From Evernia prunastri (taxonomy: Eukaryota > Ascomycota > Lecanoromycetes > Lecanorales > Parmeliaceae): a stretch of 64,000 nt of DNA. The translations under genes were made by a program, and so were the position numbers. This document shows positions 1 to 10,755 of the stretch, one piece after another. Positions within the stretch are counted from its first letter, which is position 1. Every line of letters starts with the position of its first letter. The notes below the pieces were generated by a model, which was not told the origin of the DNA, made no database searches, and worked only from the letters and a program-made list of their open reading frames with translations. The stretch covers positions 187,728 to 251,727 of the forward strand of contig NKYR01000033.1 of the NCBI GenBank assembly GCA_003184365.1. The letters run 5' to 3'.

Positions 1-38
1 GACATCCTCCGAGGAAAAGAGCCTTCAGGCCCACTTAC

Positions 39-1084
39 TCTATAATGCTTCTGATGATTAGACTCTTTATTAACCCGCCACTCATGCTCATTCCTCGCCC
101 TCGCCTCCTGCTTCAGAGCCTTCTTCTCCGCCGCCCTCACTGCTCGCTTCTCGAACTCGCTGACCCCTATCATTCCCATTTCATTTCTGGAATTGGCTGC
201 AAGCTGGCGTCCAGAGCGGTTTAGCACGGGATCGTCGCCGTTGTCAGCTCCCGCTGCTGTTATGGCTCTGCTCGCAGCACGCTCTTCTGGAGTCGGGTAT
301 GAGTGGAGATTTTGGCGATAGTAGCGGGACAGAGAACGGTGTCCGAGTATTCGACCAGAGGGTAATTGGAGCTCGTGGTCGCTATCTGGATGAAAGTCAT
401 GCTCACGGGGAGGCGAAATCTTGTCAGAGTCGACGAGTTCATCGTTTTCTCCGATCACTTCCCCTTGGGCATCATCCTCGGACCCGCCTTCGAAGTCATA
501 AAACTGGTCCAGCTCCTCATCAAACGCGATCCTGCAATGGCCCTTGTCTATCATGTGACTTCGAATTCCCTCAACCGTCTCCTTTGTTTTGCCGCAGTAC
601 AAGCATTCGTAAAACTCGACGATGATTTTGGACAAATAGGAAAGAAGACCTTCTGCATCTTCCAAATCCTCCTGATTTGGTATGAACATTCCATGTGCTT
701 TCAACATATGTTCAATGTTGCCGTCCATTGTTAGGGAGTCGATGTTACAGAACAAGCATTGCGCAGGTGTATAGTATTTCTGCATCTCTACTCGAGGGGG
801 TTGGGCGTCCAATACACCCGTCTCCTCTGCTTCTCCAAGTTTGGCTGTACTCTTTGCCCCTTCTTGAGGTTTCCTGGCGTTCCTATCAAACATTTCCGCA
901 GAGATTGGGGCCAGCGATGCAATCTTGCGTTTCAAATTATACTCACTATGTTTATTAAACAACGCCCTGAAGTATCTCAAAATTAAAGTGAGGCTTACTG
1001 GTACTCCGTGTGCATATGAGCCCGCTGAAGCTCGCTGCTCTCGAACTCAAGCTTGCAAGTGTTGCAGGTGAACGCGAGAGACAT
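39..1084 (-). CDS. Cytoplasmic 60S subunit biogenesis factor, Rei1/ZNF622 type (3' part beyond left edge)
   Basis: C2H2 zinc-finger protein of the Rei1/Reh1 family, which acts in the cytoplasm on late pre-60S particles (release and recycling of export factors). Two exons are visible: 999-1084, starting at an ATG followed by a CxxC zinc-finger start, and 39-945. The 53-nt intron (946-998) joins HTEYH to EYNLKRK, the expected family sequence. Exon 2 holds two further Cys-pair fingers (AQCLFCNI and YECLYCGK), an acidic linker, and the diagnostic LPSGRILGHRSLSRYYRQNL block. The GTAAGT at 33-38 is probably the donor of a second intron, just after NHQKHYR, so only the last residues lie outside the window. 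331 codons are present and the frame is intact. Yeast has two paralogs (REI1, REH1) and I cannot tell which this matches. Confidence 0.9.
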
Positions 1085-1605
1085 TGCGCGATTCGGCAGG
1101 ATGATTTTCGAAACGAGGTTGGGATTGATATTGAGACGTAAGACGATTTTGGCAGAAAGAGATATTGGGGGACGGGTATCAACACGAAAAGGCGCAGGGT
1201 TTATAGATACGTTACCTACTTAGTGAACACGATCAATTGAGCTTGCTTGCACTCCAACACAATCGATCGCAGGCTGGCGCTCAATTATGCAGGGAAATGC
1301 AGGTCTCAATGACTCCCCATGAGTCAACTCTCTCTAGGGAGTAAGTTATGCAGCTACTGCGGGATCGGCAAGAGGCCCGCCAAAGTGACTTAGGATACGC
1401 TCTGTGGTACATAACATTGACTCTTAATCTCAATCCTTAATTCGTGATACAGTGGAAATCATTTCCGATATCACTTAAGACTACTCTACCTCAATTTCCC
1501 TAAATATGAGAACAACAGAAAGACTAAGTATAAAATGCGATCTTCTACGCCTTAATTCTTCCTTGCCAATAGGAAACCAAATCCAAGATTGTCTGGTTTG
1601 TAGCA
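1085..1605. other. Intergenic: Rei1-like promoter and aldolase 3' region
   Basis: No coding block was recognised. Both neighbours are on the minus strand, so this stretch should contain the 3' UTR of the upstream aldolase gene and the promoter of the Rei1-like gene. No repeat stands out. Confidence 0.5.
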
Positions 1606-2656
1606 TCAAGCCTTGAAACCTGGCCCACTGAGGAATTCTTCGTATTCCAACTCAGGCTGGAACTCGCAATACAGTATATCCTGATACATCTTCAGCGGTG
1701 GAAAGAAGATAGTGTACCACTGTCTTTTGATAGACTTACCGATTCGCTAGCCATCTTGAAGTTATAAGCTGCCTCTTCATCGGGAATAATGTGCTTTTTC
1801 AAGCCGTTTGCCGCAGCCGCATCGACTTCCAACTGAATCTTGCAACTCTTCTCCATCAGTCTGAATAGATACCCAGCTTCATCACATGTCTTCCCCACAG
1901 TCAGAAGGCCGTGGTTCATGAGAATCAGCCCTTTTCCTTGCGGTCCAAGAGCCTGAGCCATTTTCACCCCTTCTTCTTCGCCAAAGACAATGCCGCCATA
2001 TTGAGAGTACACCCCTTGCGCACCGAAAATGTTGCACACATCTTGATTCAGCATCTCCAGGGGCTTAGCAAGAGCTGAATAGGAGACGCCATGGATTGAA
2101 TGTGCATGACAGATCGCATGCACGTCTGGTCGAGCTTTATGAATAGCGCCGTGTATCAAGACGCCGGCAGCATTGACAGGCCTGCGCTGATTACCTCCAA
2201 TGATATCGCCACTGCGATAGTTGACCAGAATCATGTCGGACGCTCTGAGCATACCGAAGTGCACCTACTTCTTCATTAGATCTGCGACATAGAGCCCTGC
2301 AGCTAGTGATCATATCGGAGACCGTACGCCCAAAGGGTTCATCCACATTGCATCTGTTTGAATAGGGTCGAGCACGCTGATATGACCAGACATGCCTTCG
2401 GTATATCCAAGCCTTGCAAAGACGCGGAACACGCCGGCCATATGTTCTTTTCTGACATTCATTCGGAGTTAGTATTTCCTGCGTGTCATGATATCTGGGA
2501 TATTCATTACATCCATTGCCGCTTCTCCTCTAGGGTGCCGAACGACGGAATGCTGTGAAGTGTTGGCCCGTGAGATATGGCCTCAAGAGGTGTGGGCTCT
2601 GCACTTTGTGTTGAAGAAGCGTTTGGAGGGACAGCAGACGTTGCAATGGGCGCCAT
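1606..2656 (-). CDS. Class II aldolase/adducin family protein
   Basis: Class II aldolase/adducin head-domain protein, a fold of zinc-dependent aldolases and epimerases (fuculose- or ribulose-phosphate type). Four exons: 2511-2656, 2328-2451, 1740-2264 and 1606-1689, giving 292 residues with all junctions in phase. Family blocks appear in order: EEKRQWIKEHMAG, ARLGYTEGMSGHISV, MNPLGVHFGM (split by an intron after MNPLG), HAICHAHSIHG and LMNHGLLTVG. The putative zinc ligands H143, H145 and H208 are present. The substrate is unknown; fungal members of this group are mostly uncharacterised and some sit in catabolic or secondary-metabolite loci. The ATG at 2656 is the first in a frame running straight into the conserved domain. 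A cytosolic location is inferred from the lack of a signal peptide. Confidence 0.88.
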
Positions 2657-5600
2657 GACGTTTCAATGTTTGTCACTGATAATGTTTCAATCAGGGTTTC
2701 AGCGCCATTCGATTAATGCGCTGACCAGGAATGCTTCCAGATAATATACAACTAATCATGGACCCTGAGTACAATATATTGTTGACTCAGAGGGACGAAA
2801 GGGACGATATTGACATCAAATAGCACAGAAAACGGAAATCGGGCTTGATTAGTGCCAAGACTCGATCCCGGCCAGTCCCGCTGCTAGCGCACGAGACCGT
2901 TTAGGTTAGCTCTTTTAGAGGTCTTCTGCACAACGTTAGGAGAGCATGCCATAATAGATGCACTGCGGTAATACGAATATAGAACGGCAAGCTCATTCTT
3001 GACATTTCGGGCAGTATCATCTGCAGGTTGAACCAGATTATGAGGCCAATGATAATGGAAGGGAACGCTACTTACATTCTCGCCGGACTAGTCCCAACTA
3101 GTTTGAGACAAACTTTGTAACGGGTCGGTTATTTGTCTCCCAACCTAGAATCTAGATAACGTGACTACATCAAGTATCTCACGCTTTTGCATAACATGAC
3201 ATCGCTGAAATATGGCTGAACATGCCTGACCGAATACCTATACAAAGTAACGCAATAACGCTGCTGTCATGTAACCAGTGATGAGCCACCAGCCATCCCG
3301 GCAGTCACATCCACGGACCAGAGACCTTGGTAGTCCATGGGCAATGATACGCTGCTCAGAACATTACCAGAGAGGTGAGCTTCGGTGGAGTACTGTCGTT
3401 AACTTTCACAACAAGAAAACAGTCTCGTATAATCCTGTGTTACCTCAATGCTGTTCGGTTCCATCTATCATTCAAGCCCCCAGGATTTCATATAAGCATT
3501 GTTTCAAGTCTTTGCTTCATGTGCCAAGAGTCAGGCGACGCTGTCAACACAGAGCTGGCATGGTAGCTCGACAGAGGCAACCAAGATTGCTTCTCATGCA
3601 GAACTCTCGTCACGTGCTACTCTGAAACGCATCTTTCACCATGGACGCTCTGCCCTCTAAGATTAAAGATATAAGACCTACGGCCAAGCGTTTTGAGATG
3701 AAAAATCATCCGCCTATTACCTGCAACGAGCAAAGACAACTGCTGATTGCTCATTCCTATCCCGTCTGCAACGTTAGAAGAGCATGTGGGGAGTGTAAAG
3801 CGATCTCAACCATCAGCAAGCATTACTTCACTGCTCAAGGTTTGCTCTCGTCAAGCTCTCAAAAGCATGCAGACTAAGCTTCGTGTAATCCCTGGGGATG
3901 CTTTGCCCGAAGACACCGATAATTGCTAAGGGCTTATCGGCGCATCGGGTGTCACTAAAAAGACTGGGAGTCACATCTGTTGTCCTTGCGAAAGAGCAAA
4001 GAGGAAACGTGTTCACATACATGTTGGTATCAAAGTCTTCGTCAACCAAGCTACGTTCCATTCGTCGCAAGAAGCTCTTGGCTTTTCAGCGGGAAAGTTG
4101 ACCAATATCGCCTGGCAGTCCAACATGTCGGATACATGGTCATGGTTGGCGACGCGGTGTGCAAGGACTTGATACACCTAAGGGTATCCGCTTTCATCTC
4201 AGGTTGTCGACAATTTGTTGCGCTAAGCTGATGCCCGCAGAAATGTGCCCATTTTTCTAGGGTGCCCGAACGTCCAATATATATAGATCGATAAAGCAGA
4301 CCGCGGCCATATAGAGTTGCAATCTTTTTCTGAGGAGGATGTAGGATTTTGTCTCGTTGGCCAATCCGGGGGGTGGGCATCCGATGCTGTCAGGTACAAA
4401 GCTTCCGCTCCGCTTGAAACAGCGTGTTGTGCTGGATTAGAAGCATCATCTGGGATTGTGGTTAATACAAACAGATTTCTTTTGTCCTACTCGCTCATGA
4501 CTTCCTCCGCCATAAAGCAATTCTTGACCTGCACAGATTGAATCCGAGACGCCTCACTCGGGTGGGAAAAGCAGTGACAATCCTTAAGAACGGAGCACAA
4601 GCTTCACTCAAGCAACTCAGGGTTGACGGGAACCAGCCACCCAAGTGCATACGCGATTGAAGCCGTCCTGAGGCCAATGGCGACCTATTTCTGCATCAAA
4701 GAAAGTTGTGATTGAATCAACGACAGTGTGCCTGTGGCGCAGACGCACTGAGTCTTACAAAGGATTGATTGTTATTTCCGGGCCGTATCCATACAGCTGC
4801 TTTTGGATCAGTAACGTTATCCCAACGTCGGTCAGCATACGCCTTCTTCTTCCATGACGTACCGCTCGAGGCTTATCTTGATCGAGCGACATATCTCGGA
4901 AGCAAGCGAAAGAAGCAAAATAGCAGCAATGTCGACTTGAGGAGGTCAAACTTGACCACAGTCTGAGCACGATTCAAGATTCTGGAGCCAACGTGATTGT
5001 ATCGATTGATAAATTGATTGATTAGGTCAAAGTGGACATTTAACGAGTTATCGCGGGCGTACCAGCGGATGATTTATTGTTGCAAGGCTTTGGAGCGCTA
5101 AGGAAATTTTCATGCGTCGTGTGTAGACCTTGGGCGATCAACTAAATGATTGGACAAATACAATGAGTAAAAATGATTGGCCAAATAGGTATCATGCTTA
5201 CCACAATAGCTTCAATCCTTCCTACAAAACATCTACCTTACCCTTCTACTCTTTCTGGCACCACAGCTTACTTCGAATATAGGCTGTGGATAACCCACCA
5301 GGATAACCAAGAACCATCATTGTTGGCGATCAAACAGCACACACCTTTCTCTTGTCACCGAACGCACCATCAACGTCAAGGCGTTTGTTCTTAGTGTACT
5401 AGACCGTACTCAACTTCCTCAGTAAGTCAGTTATCTCTGTTGCTTCATGGGGCGAGCCAGAGTTGATCATGATCACCAGATATATACCTATCGTGTCATC
5501 TTGACCATACCGGAACTGCCTTTCCTACTCTGCCTACAACCACTTCGTACACGAGGGCTTATCGACGTTTGGCCCGTCTCGAGTAAAGATGCGGCGTGCA

Positions 5601-5990
5601 TTAGTACTAAGAGCTCTGCTGCTGCATCTTTTTTACAATGCTTCCTCGTCTTGACGCATAACAGTAAGACTTTGATTACGCCTGCCCTCTGTCCCGATCT
5701 CCTGATACGGCAACGAATTATGCCTTTCTTATACGAAACAACGGCATCCCATCCTGACTCCATACCATCTACAAAATGCTTCTCAGAACAGAGCGATTGG
5801 CCATTCGATTCGCCCAGGAAACGGTCAATTATATCCAAATCGTCCTTGAATCTGATCCCAGCAACGACGACACAAAGCCGATTTGGTGCAACCACTAGCC
5901 CAGCTCCAGTCACACGTCGTCCAGGTACGTTTTGACTTTCGCATTGAGACATCCGTTGAAAATCAGCCAACGTAGCCAGCTACAGTAACA
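2657..5990. other. Gene-poor 3.3-kb stretch, no recognisable gene
   Basis: Only short, mutually shadowing open frames occur here and none gave a family signature or a credible exon chain. A short near-repeat (about 18 bp, around 2930 and 3770, containing CAACGTTAGRAGAGCATG) is present. The part from about 5440 to 5970 has longer open frames on both strands, but no domain was recognised. It may be the eroded 5' part of the vWA relic that follows. Confidence 0.4.
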
Positions 5991-6290
5991 GACCCTTTTG
6001 CCTTAAGCAAGGCGGACCCACCGCCATCCTATTGCCCACCAGCCATCACTCTCGCAGCCTCAGCTAACAACCCCTACGCTTTTCTGACGACCTTTGACAC
6101 CATCTTCCTTATCGATGATTCTAGCTCCATAGCTGGCCGCTCATGGCGCGAAACGTCCGTCGCTACCGCGTCAGTCTGTGCCACCCACGACCAAGGTGCC
6201 AAAGATGGGAATCCAATATCCAATAGTAATTCTAAGAACGTACAGCAGAGGTACGCAATTAGTGTATCATCTATGGTGGCATATCGCTGA
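5991..6290 (+). pseudogene. von Willebrand factor A (vWA) domain fragment
   Basis: An open frame without an ATG contains NPYAFLTTFDTIFLIDDSSS followed by IAGRSWRETS and CATHD. This resembles the start of fungal vWA proteins, where the core is normally FDTxFLIDDSGSMAGRSWRE and then a helix leading to ICTAHD. Here the MIDAS motif reads DDSSS, the glycine and methionine after it are changed, and the segment before CATHD is shortened. The frame then runs into unrelated sequence and stops at 6288-6290. Possible acceptor AGs occur just upstream, so it may have been an internal exon. I read it as a decayed fragment; a short divergent gene with undetected introns is less likely. Confidence 0.5.
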
Positions 6291-6293
6291 CAA

Positions 6294-7118
6294 ATGAGAA
6301 AAAGCACCACTCAGCCATCGCTGTCCTCTCAAGGTCTCCAAAACAAACATACTCTCAAGCTCATTCCTCCCTCGTGCGTTATATCTGGACCTATTAGAAC
6401 AGTGACGCCTGCTTTTACCAGCACCTTTCCTGCTTCTACGTCGGAAACACGAGACCCATGGGCAAAGCAGATTGTCCAGAGACTTTCAAGCATCCATGAA
6501 GCGGGCTTTGTGCAAGGAGTTTTCACGCTTTCGAACTGCTTGATCGACGAAGACGATGAAGTTCGGATCGTGGACATTTCCCGCGGTGGATGCCCTGCGG
6601 GCTGGGAACCGCCCAAGACGGTACCACTTACGGAGAGTGGGCCAAGACTGTTGTTGGACATTGGAGTCAAGTCCGATCTCTATCAGCTGGGTATGTTACT
6701 GTGGGCCATTGCAATGGAAGAAGATGAGCCGGGGCGACAGCCTAACCCAACAACAGTAAACCATCCCAAGTTGGACCCGCTGGTAAAGCATACGCTATCG
6801 GGATGTCAAACTTATTTAGGCTGGCTGCTTGCGATATTATGGATCATACCTCCTGCTTTCGCAGCTGGGGCTGATGCTCATCCTACACCACACCCGGATC
6901 CTATATGGCCATTCAACGAGGGTCCCCCGGGCCTTGGGAGTTTCATCTTCGCCATCGGAATTGCCATCCTTATCATTGTCTACAAAATCAGCGTCCGCAA
7001 ACGGCCAGAGAGTTTCGCTAATCCAGTGTGGGGTTGGTATTTGCTGGGATCTTCGACAATTAGCTGCTTCTGCATAATGAGTGATGGCACGGCCTCGCTT
7101 ACCACTTTAGTAACGTAA
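6294..7118 (+). pseudogene. Degenerate kinase C-lobe joined to membrane segments
   Basis: An ATG-started frame of 274 codons. Residues about 58-150 resemble the C-lobe of a fungal kinase-like family: IVQRLSSIHEAGFVQG, FTLSNCLIDEDDE, VDISRGGCPAGWEPP and GVKSDLYQLGMLLWAIAMEE. There is no N-lobe, glycine loop or catalytic lysine. The catalytic Asp position reads QGVF where related proteins usually have QGDF, and the DFG position is DIS. After about residue 160 the sequence becomes unrelated and hydrophobic, with likely membrane spans near 175-190 and 215-232. This looks like a relic or chimera. A two-exon membrane protein with a pseudokinase domain is possible if transcripts support it. Confidence 0.45.
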
Positions 7119-7273
7119 GGAATTCCTGCTCGCCGTTTCAGTAGTTGCTGATCAGCTTGTAGCATTGGACTAGTACAGGTTTATCTCGGCCAGTCCTGTG
7201 CAGGAATGCGCCATCGCACGCCAGATGGTCGCTGGTATACTATGAGCGTTCAGTAAGCCCAAGTCTCGCTAGC

Positions 7274-7534
7274 ATGTTTGCTCGAGTTAGTACTGACGTG
7301 CTCAGCCTCTGGCCTCTCATCATAATACTGACCGTGGTCTTTGCTCTGCTCTGCATGAAGACCTCCCCAATAACGTATAATCAGAATACGCAACTACCAT
7401 GGTTTCCATTTACGATACCGTGTTTCGGGTTGGCTGTTGCCGTATGTGTATATCTTGGCTATCTTGGTAAATCCTGGGAGCGGCCTGTGCTCCCCCGATA
7501 TAGAGACGTCGGGAGGCGACATGATTCATTTTAG
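7274..7534 (+). pseudogene. Membrane-protein fragment, unrecognised
   Basis: An 86-codon open frame beginning at an ATG, with two strongly hydrophobic stretches (about residues 11-27 and 46-65) and a charged C-terminal tail. It lies 156 bp after the preceding membrane-containing frame on the same strand. Trial splicing gives a plausible intervening piece (containing ARQMVAGIL) that ends at TGA where a TGG would fit. The two may be parts of one multi-pass gene that has decayed. No family was recognised. Confidence 0.3.
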
Positions 7535-7574
7535 GATTTTGATCGTCGGTATGTTGTCGTGATGTGGAAGACAC

Positions 7575-7644
7575 ATGAAGCTCTTACGTCCCTGTCGTTT
7601 GCGTAGTTTACGATCTTCCTTTGCGAGCCTGTGTGGAGTCAGTG
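7575..7644 (+). repeat. 70-bp direct repeat, copy 1
   Basis: Begins ATGAAGCTCTTACGTCC and ends GTGTGGAGTCAGTG. Copy 2 lies at 7825-7894 in the same orientation, at equal length with no indels and about 10 mismatches. Confidence 0.9.
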
Positions 7645-7824
7645 AGAGACGAATGATTCTGATTTGAACAAGGCTCCCGATAGTCCGCCCCCACTTTCTG
7701 GACTATCAGTGTGGCCTTGTCCACGGACTGGTAGTCTATAGACAGACTAACATCTAGATAAATATATATAGACTAGTTTAGACGCTTAAGAGTCCTAGTC
7801 AAACTATCAAAAACCTTACTCGGA

Positions 7825-7894
7825 ATGAAGTTCTTACGTCCTTATCATTTGCGTAATCAACGATCTTGCTTTGCAAGCCTGTGTGGAGTCAGTG
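7825..7894 (+). repeat. 70-bp direct repeat, copy 2 (transition-rich)
   Basis: Begins ATGAAGTTCTTACGTCC and ends GTGTGGAGTCAGTG. Relative to copy 1, about six of ten differences are C-to-T or G-to-A, two are the reverse transitions and two are transversions. The 180 bp between the copies is AT-rich and holds a small hairpin (GATAGTCC at 7679-7686 and GGACTATC at 7700-7707). Confidence 0.9.
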
Positions 7895-8197
7895 GGAAAG
7901 TGCGTCTGTTAGTATAGTTTGCTCGGTCTTGCTAGGAAGGCAATTCCGCAGTCTTGCTACCTAGAACATATATGAGTAGCAGGGAGGATCCCTCATGTCG
8001 GCTTTATCTTCAAAAATCGAGACTTGGTCGGTTTTCTTGACTTCCTTCACAGACTACATCCTACAGAGGAAATTTGAGGCAAGTAGCGTGGCACTTTCAG
8101 CGTTGCTGAAATTTGATTGGCTTGTGATCTCAACCGCCGCACGCCTCTGTCGTTTTGCGACTGAAACAGAGAATAAGAAGCCCACTTCATCATAGAA

Positions 8198-8320
8198 TCA
8201 GCGCCATTAGGAATCGAACCCAATACAAACCAAATACCTCCAGACCACAGAAAGCAGGATTAGACAAGGACCTTTCGGTTGGTGCGGCTAAAAGCACCAG
8301 TGCCTTAACCCCCACCATGT
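8198..8320 (-). pseudogene. tRNA-like relic (Leu/Ser-like)
   Basis: Read on the minus strand, a T-arm with the invariant TTCGATT loop (stem TTGGG/CCTAA) lies at about 8203-8220. Upstream are a D-loop-like GGGGGTTAAGGC, an anticodon-arm-like stem GGTGC/GCACC and a variable-arm-like CCGAAAGG. The acceptor strands pair poorly (AGCACAC against TGGCGCT), the anticodon loop has a wrong length, and about 45 extra nt sit before the T-arm. It is probably a decayed or rearranged tRNA gene with a long variable arm. It could also be chance similarity. Confidence 0.3.
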
Positions 8321-8833
8321 GTGCTTACTCAGCACTCGTACCCGTCCACCATTCCGAGACATTGTAGAGATAGTCCCGTCCATACAGGCTTTCACCGTGA
8401 TGTCTTCGTATTGTTCGGACATCTAGATGATTTGAAGCGTTCAGGTTTGTTGATGGTGTTCGTAATCGGTTCGTCACATCCTCTGAATACCTACATCACC
8501 TCAAGTGTCGTTATCGAGCTGAGAGAAGAGTAGGATATTGAAGACCGTGCGTGTATGATATATCAGAAATGGGCTATACCTACGACCAAAGATGGCCCAG
8601 AGAACCTTGGAGAACGTTACTTTGTCTATCGTGGGGACGGGGTCCGGATTTGACCAAGACTGAAGCTGTCCAGACATGCAGCGAGATGTCTCTCATGGCA
8701 TCCTACCTCCTAATCCAAATTGCCAGCAACTCAATAATCGTATTGTACGATCCCTCGCACTCTGTACCTCGACAGGTTCCCGAAGTAGGGCACATGTGAA
8801 ACCCAGATCATCACGCTTTCACTGACATCACAG

Positions 8834-9211
8834 GTACTACACATCCGCCAGCGACAGTTTCAGATACCAGGCTTCATCCAAGACCCTTCACCAGAAGCCT
8901 TTATGCTAGCATGCCTTGCCTACGCTTTCGCAGCCGCCGCATTCTACACGTCGCACCCAAAGGACCAGTACCAACGCCGATTCCTGCTACTCGCAATCGG
9001 TATTGCGACCATCCTGTCCTTCCCCACCTTCCTTAGCTTGAAAAACTGGCTGCCGCCCATGAGCACTGCGGCCCTCGTGCTGAGCGCCTTTACACACGGC
9101 ATGTTTCTCGCCTGGCGAACGGAGACAGTAGAAAATGAGGAAAGGGTGGAATTCAGGAATGATGAAGCTGTGTGTCAAGAGAAAAAGCCTGAGGTGATAT
9201 CTCGATGTTGA
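8834..9211 (+). other. Possible terminal exon of a membrane protein, unrecognised
   Basis: An open frame after a good acceptor (ACATCACAG) runs 125 codons to a TGA at 9209-9211. It contains three hydrophobic stretches separated by charged loops: MLACLAYAFAAAAFY, FLLLAIGIATILSFPTFL and AALVLSAFTHGMFLAW. The tail is polar. Upstream open frames from about 7995 and 8551 do not join convincingly and contain stops in the matching frame. It may be the surviving end of a decayed multi-pass protein, possibly the one whose pieces lie at 6780-7534. No family name is justified. Confidence 0.35.
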
Positions 9212-10755
9212 GGATCAGGGATAGGGGTGGGTGTCGTTCAGGTGGGAATATACAGTCTTCGCTCGGCGGGACATCTTGCACTTTGCGGTTGGAAGGGTAA
9301 CAGGTTTTCAGGCTCCAGATGTGGGGGATATTTTATTCGTGGGCTTTGATAACGATATGTTCGTTGCGAGGCATCTCTTCAGGCTCCATTGTACGGTGAA
9401 TTTGTAGCCATGTAAGGAACATTCATCAGACGAGGAAGCTTCTCCGTGAGTATGGTACTTAATGAAGTTGTGTAAGCAATATCAAACAATACCGCTGTCT
9501 CAAAGAGAAACTTAAGTGGTCAACGTCTTGAAGTTCGAAATGACATGCTGGAATTGCCCATTAAACCCTTGGAAACCGTTCCACCAGTGTGCTATGTCCG
9601 AAACTTCCACGAACGGCCACCGTGACTGGGACACGTCGTCGGTGGGCAGGTGATTTGGTTCTGGAGAGACAAGTTTCGGAGCTCGTTGCTTCACAGAAAC
9701 CATGCTAGATGATCAAGCTTGGATGCTATGTTTGAGGAGAAAGCGGCTGATATTGATTGACAATACTGAAGATGGTATATTCACTTGTCATATGGTGGCT
9801 TCTTCTAAAGTCATGATTGTTGAAAGAAAGCTAGCTTGAGGGCCTATGATCGGGAGTTGAAGAATGAGGCATAGAAGAGGCTTTGAATGGAACGACTAGT
9901 TTGGCAGATTGCGGGATACAAATGCTTCTCCTTCCAAGTGAGATCGAAGCCTGAGTAGGCATGGTCAAAAAGATGGAATATCAGGTGATCTCGAGTGAAC
10001 AGGTACTGATCGATATCGCTAAACAGAGATCCCTCACGAACCCTCGCAACCCCAAATCGAAGCGATGCCAAAGCGGCCTGACGGTATCTGGATAGAGACA
10101 CCCTGGTGGCACCCACTGCGATACGTATAGCGTACACGACCGCAAGCAGTGCGCTGAAACCAGCTCGCCCTGCAGCCAGAAGCAAAGGCCGACAACCTGT
10201 CTCCCGTCAAGAGCTGACGGCTTGCCAGGGATTGTTCGTCCTCCAAACATGCACGTGGTACCAGCGAATCTAGAGAGCAGAAGCTAGAACTCCTCACAGT
10301 CCCTTTACCGCCCATCGCAGATTCAAGTCTATGGCCTCGTTGACCAATGTCCTATCTACGCCGGACACATTCTTGATCGTTGTGGTCTTGATGAGGGCAC
10401 ATTGAAGGGAGCGGGACAGCACCAGCTTCCTGCAATCTGGGCTAGAATTCCCGTGCTGGCGTGGAATTTTTCCTACTCGGTAGTCAGCCCGCCTCCAATT
10501 GCCGACGGCGCGTCGTGCTTTCCCAGTGCCGGCGATGTCCAGACCGAAATAGCTCTCGTTGGAGAGGGGGTTTCCGGCCGATGTGATGTTTCAAGTCACC
10601 CACAATATTCTTGCAGTGTTATCCTACTAAAGATAGAACTACTAAATGTCTAGAGACGCAACATATGGCTCGGAAATAAGCGCCAACTCCCGTTTGAATC
10701 CAAATCCCAGAATGCAAACATTCTAACAGACCACCGGGGGTAATGTCTTACTTTA
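9212..10755. other. No recognisable gene
   Basis: Short open frames occur on the minus strand (9512-9703, 63 codons from an ATG; 9844-10315, overlapping frames), but no domain, signal peptide or coherent exon chain was found. The segment separates the decayed region from the transporter 3' end. Confidence 0.4.
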
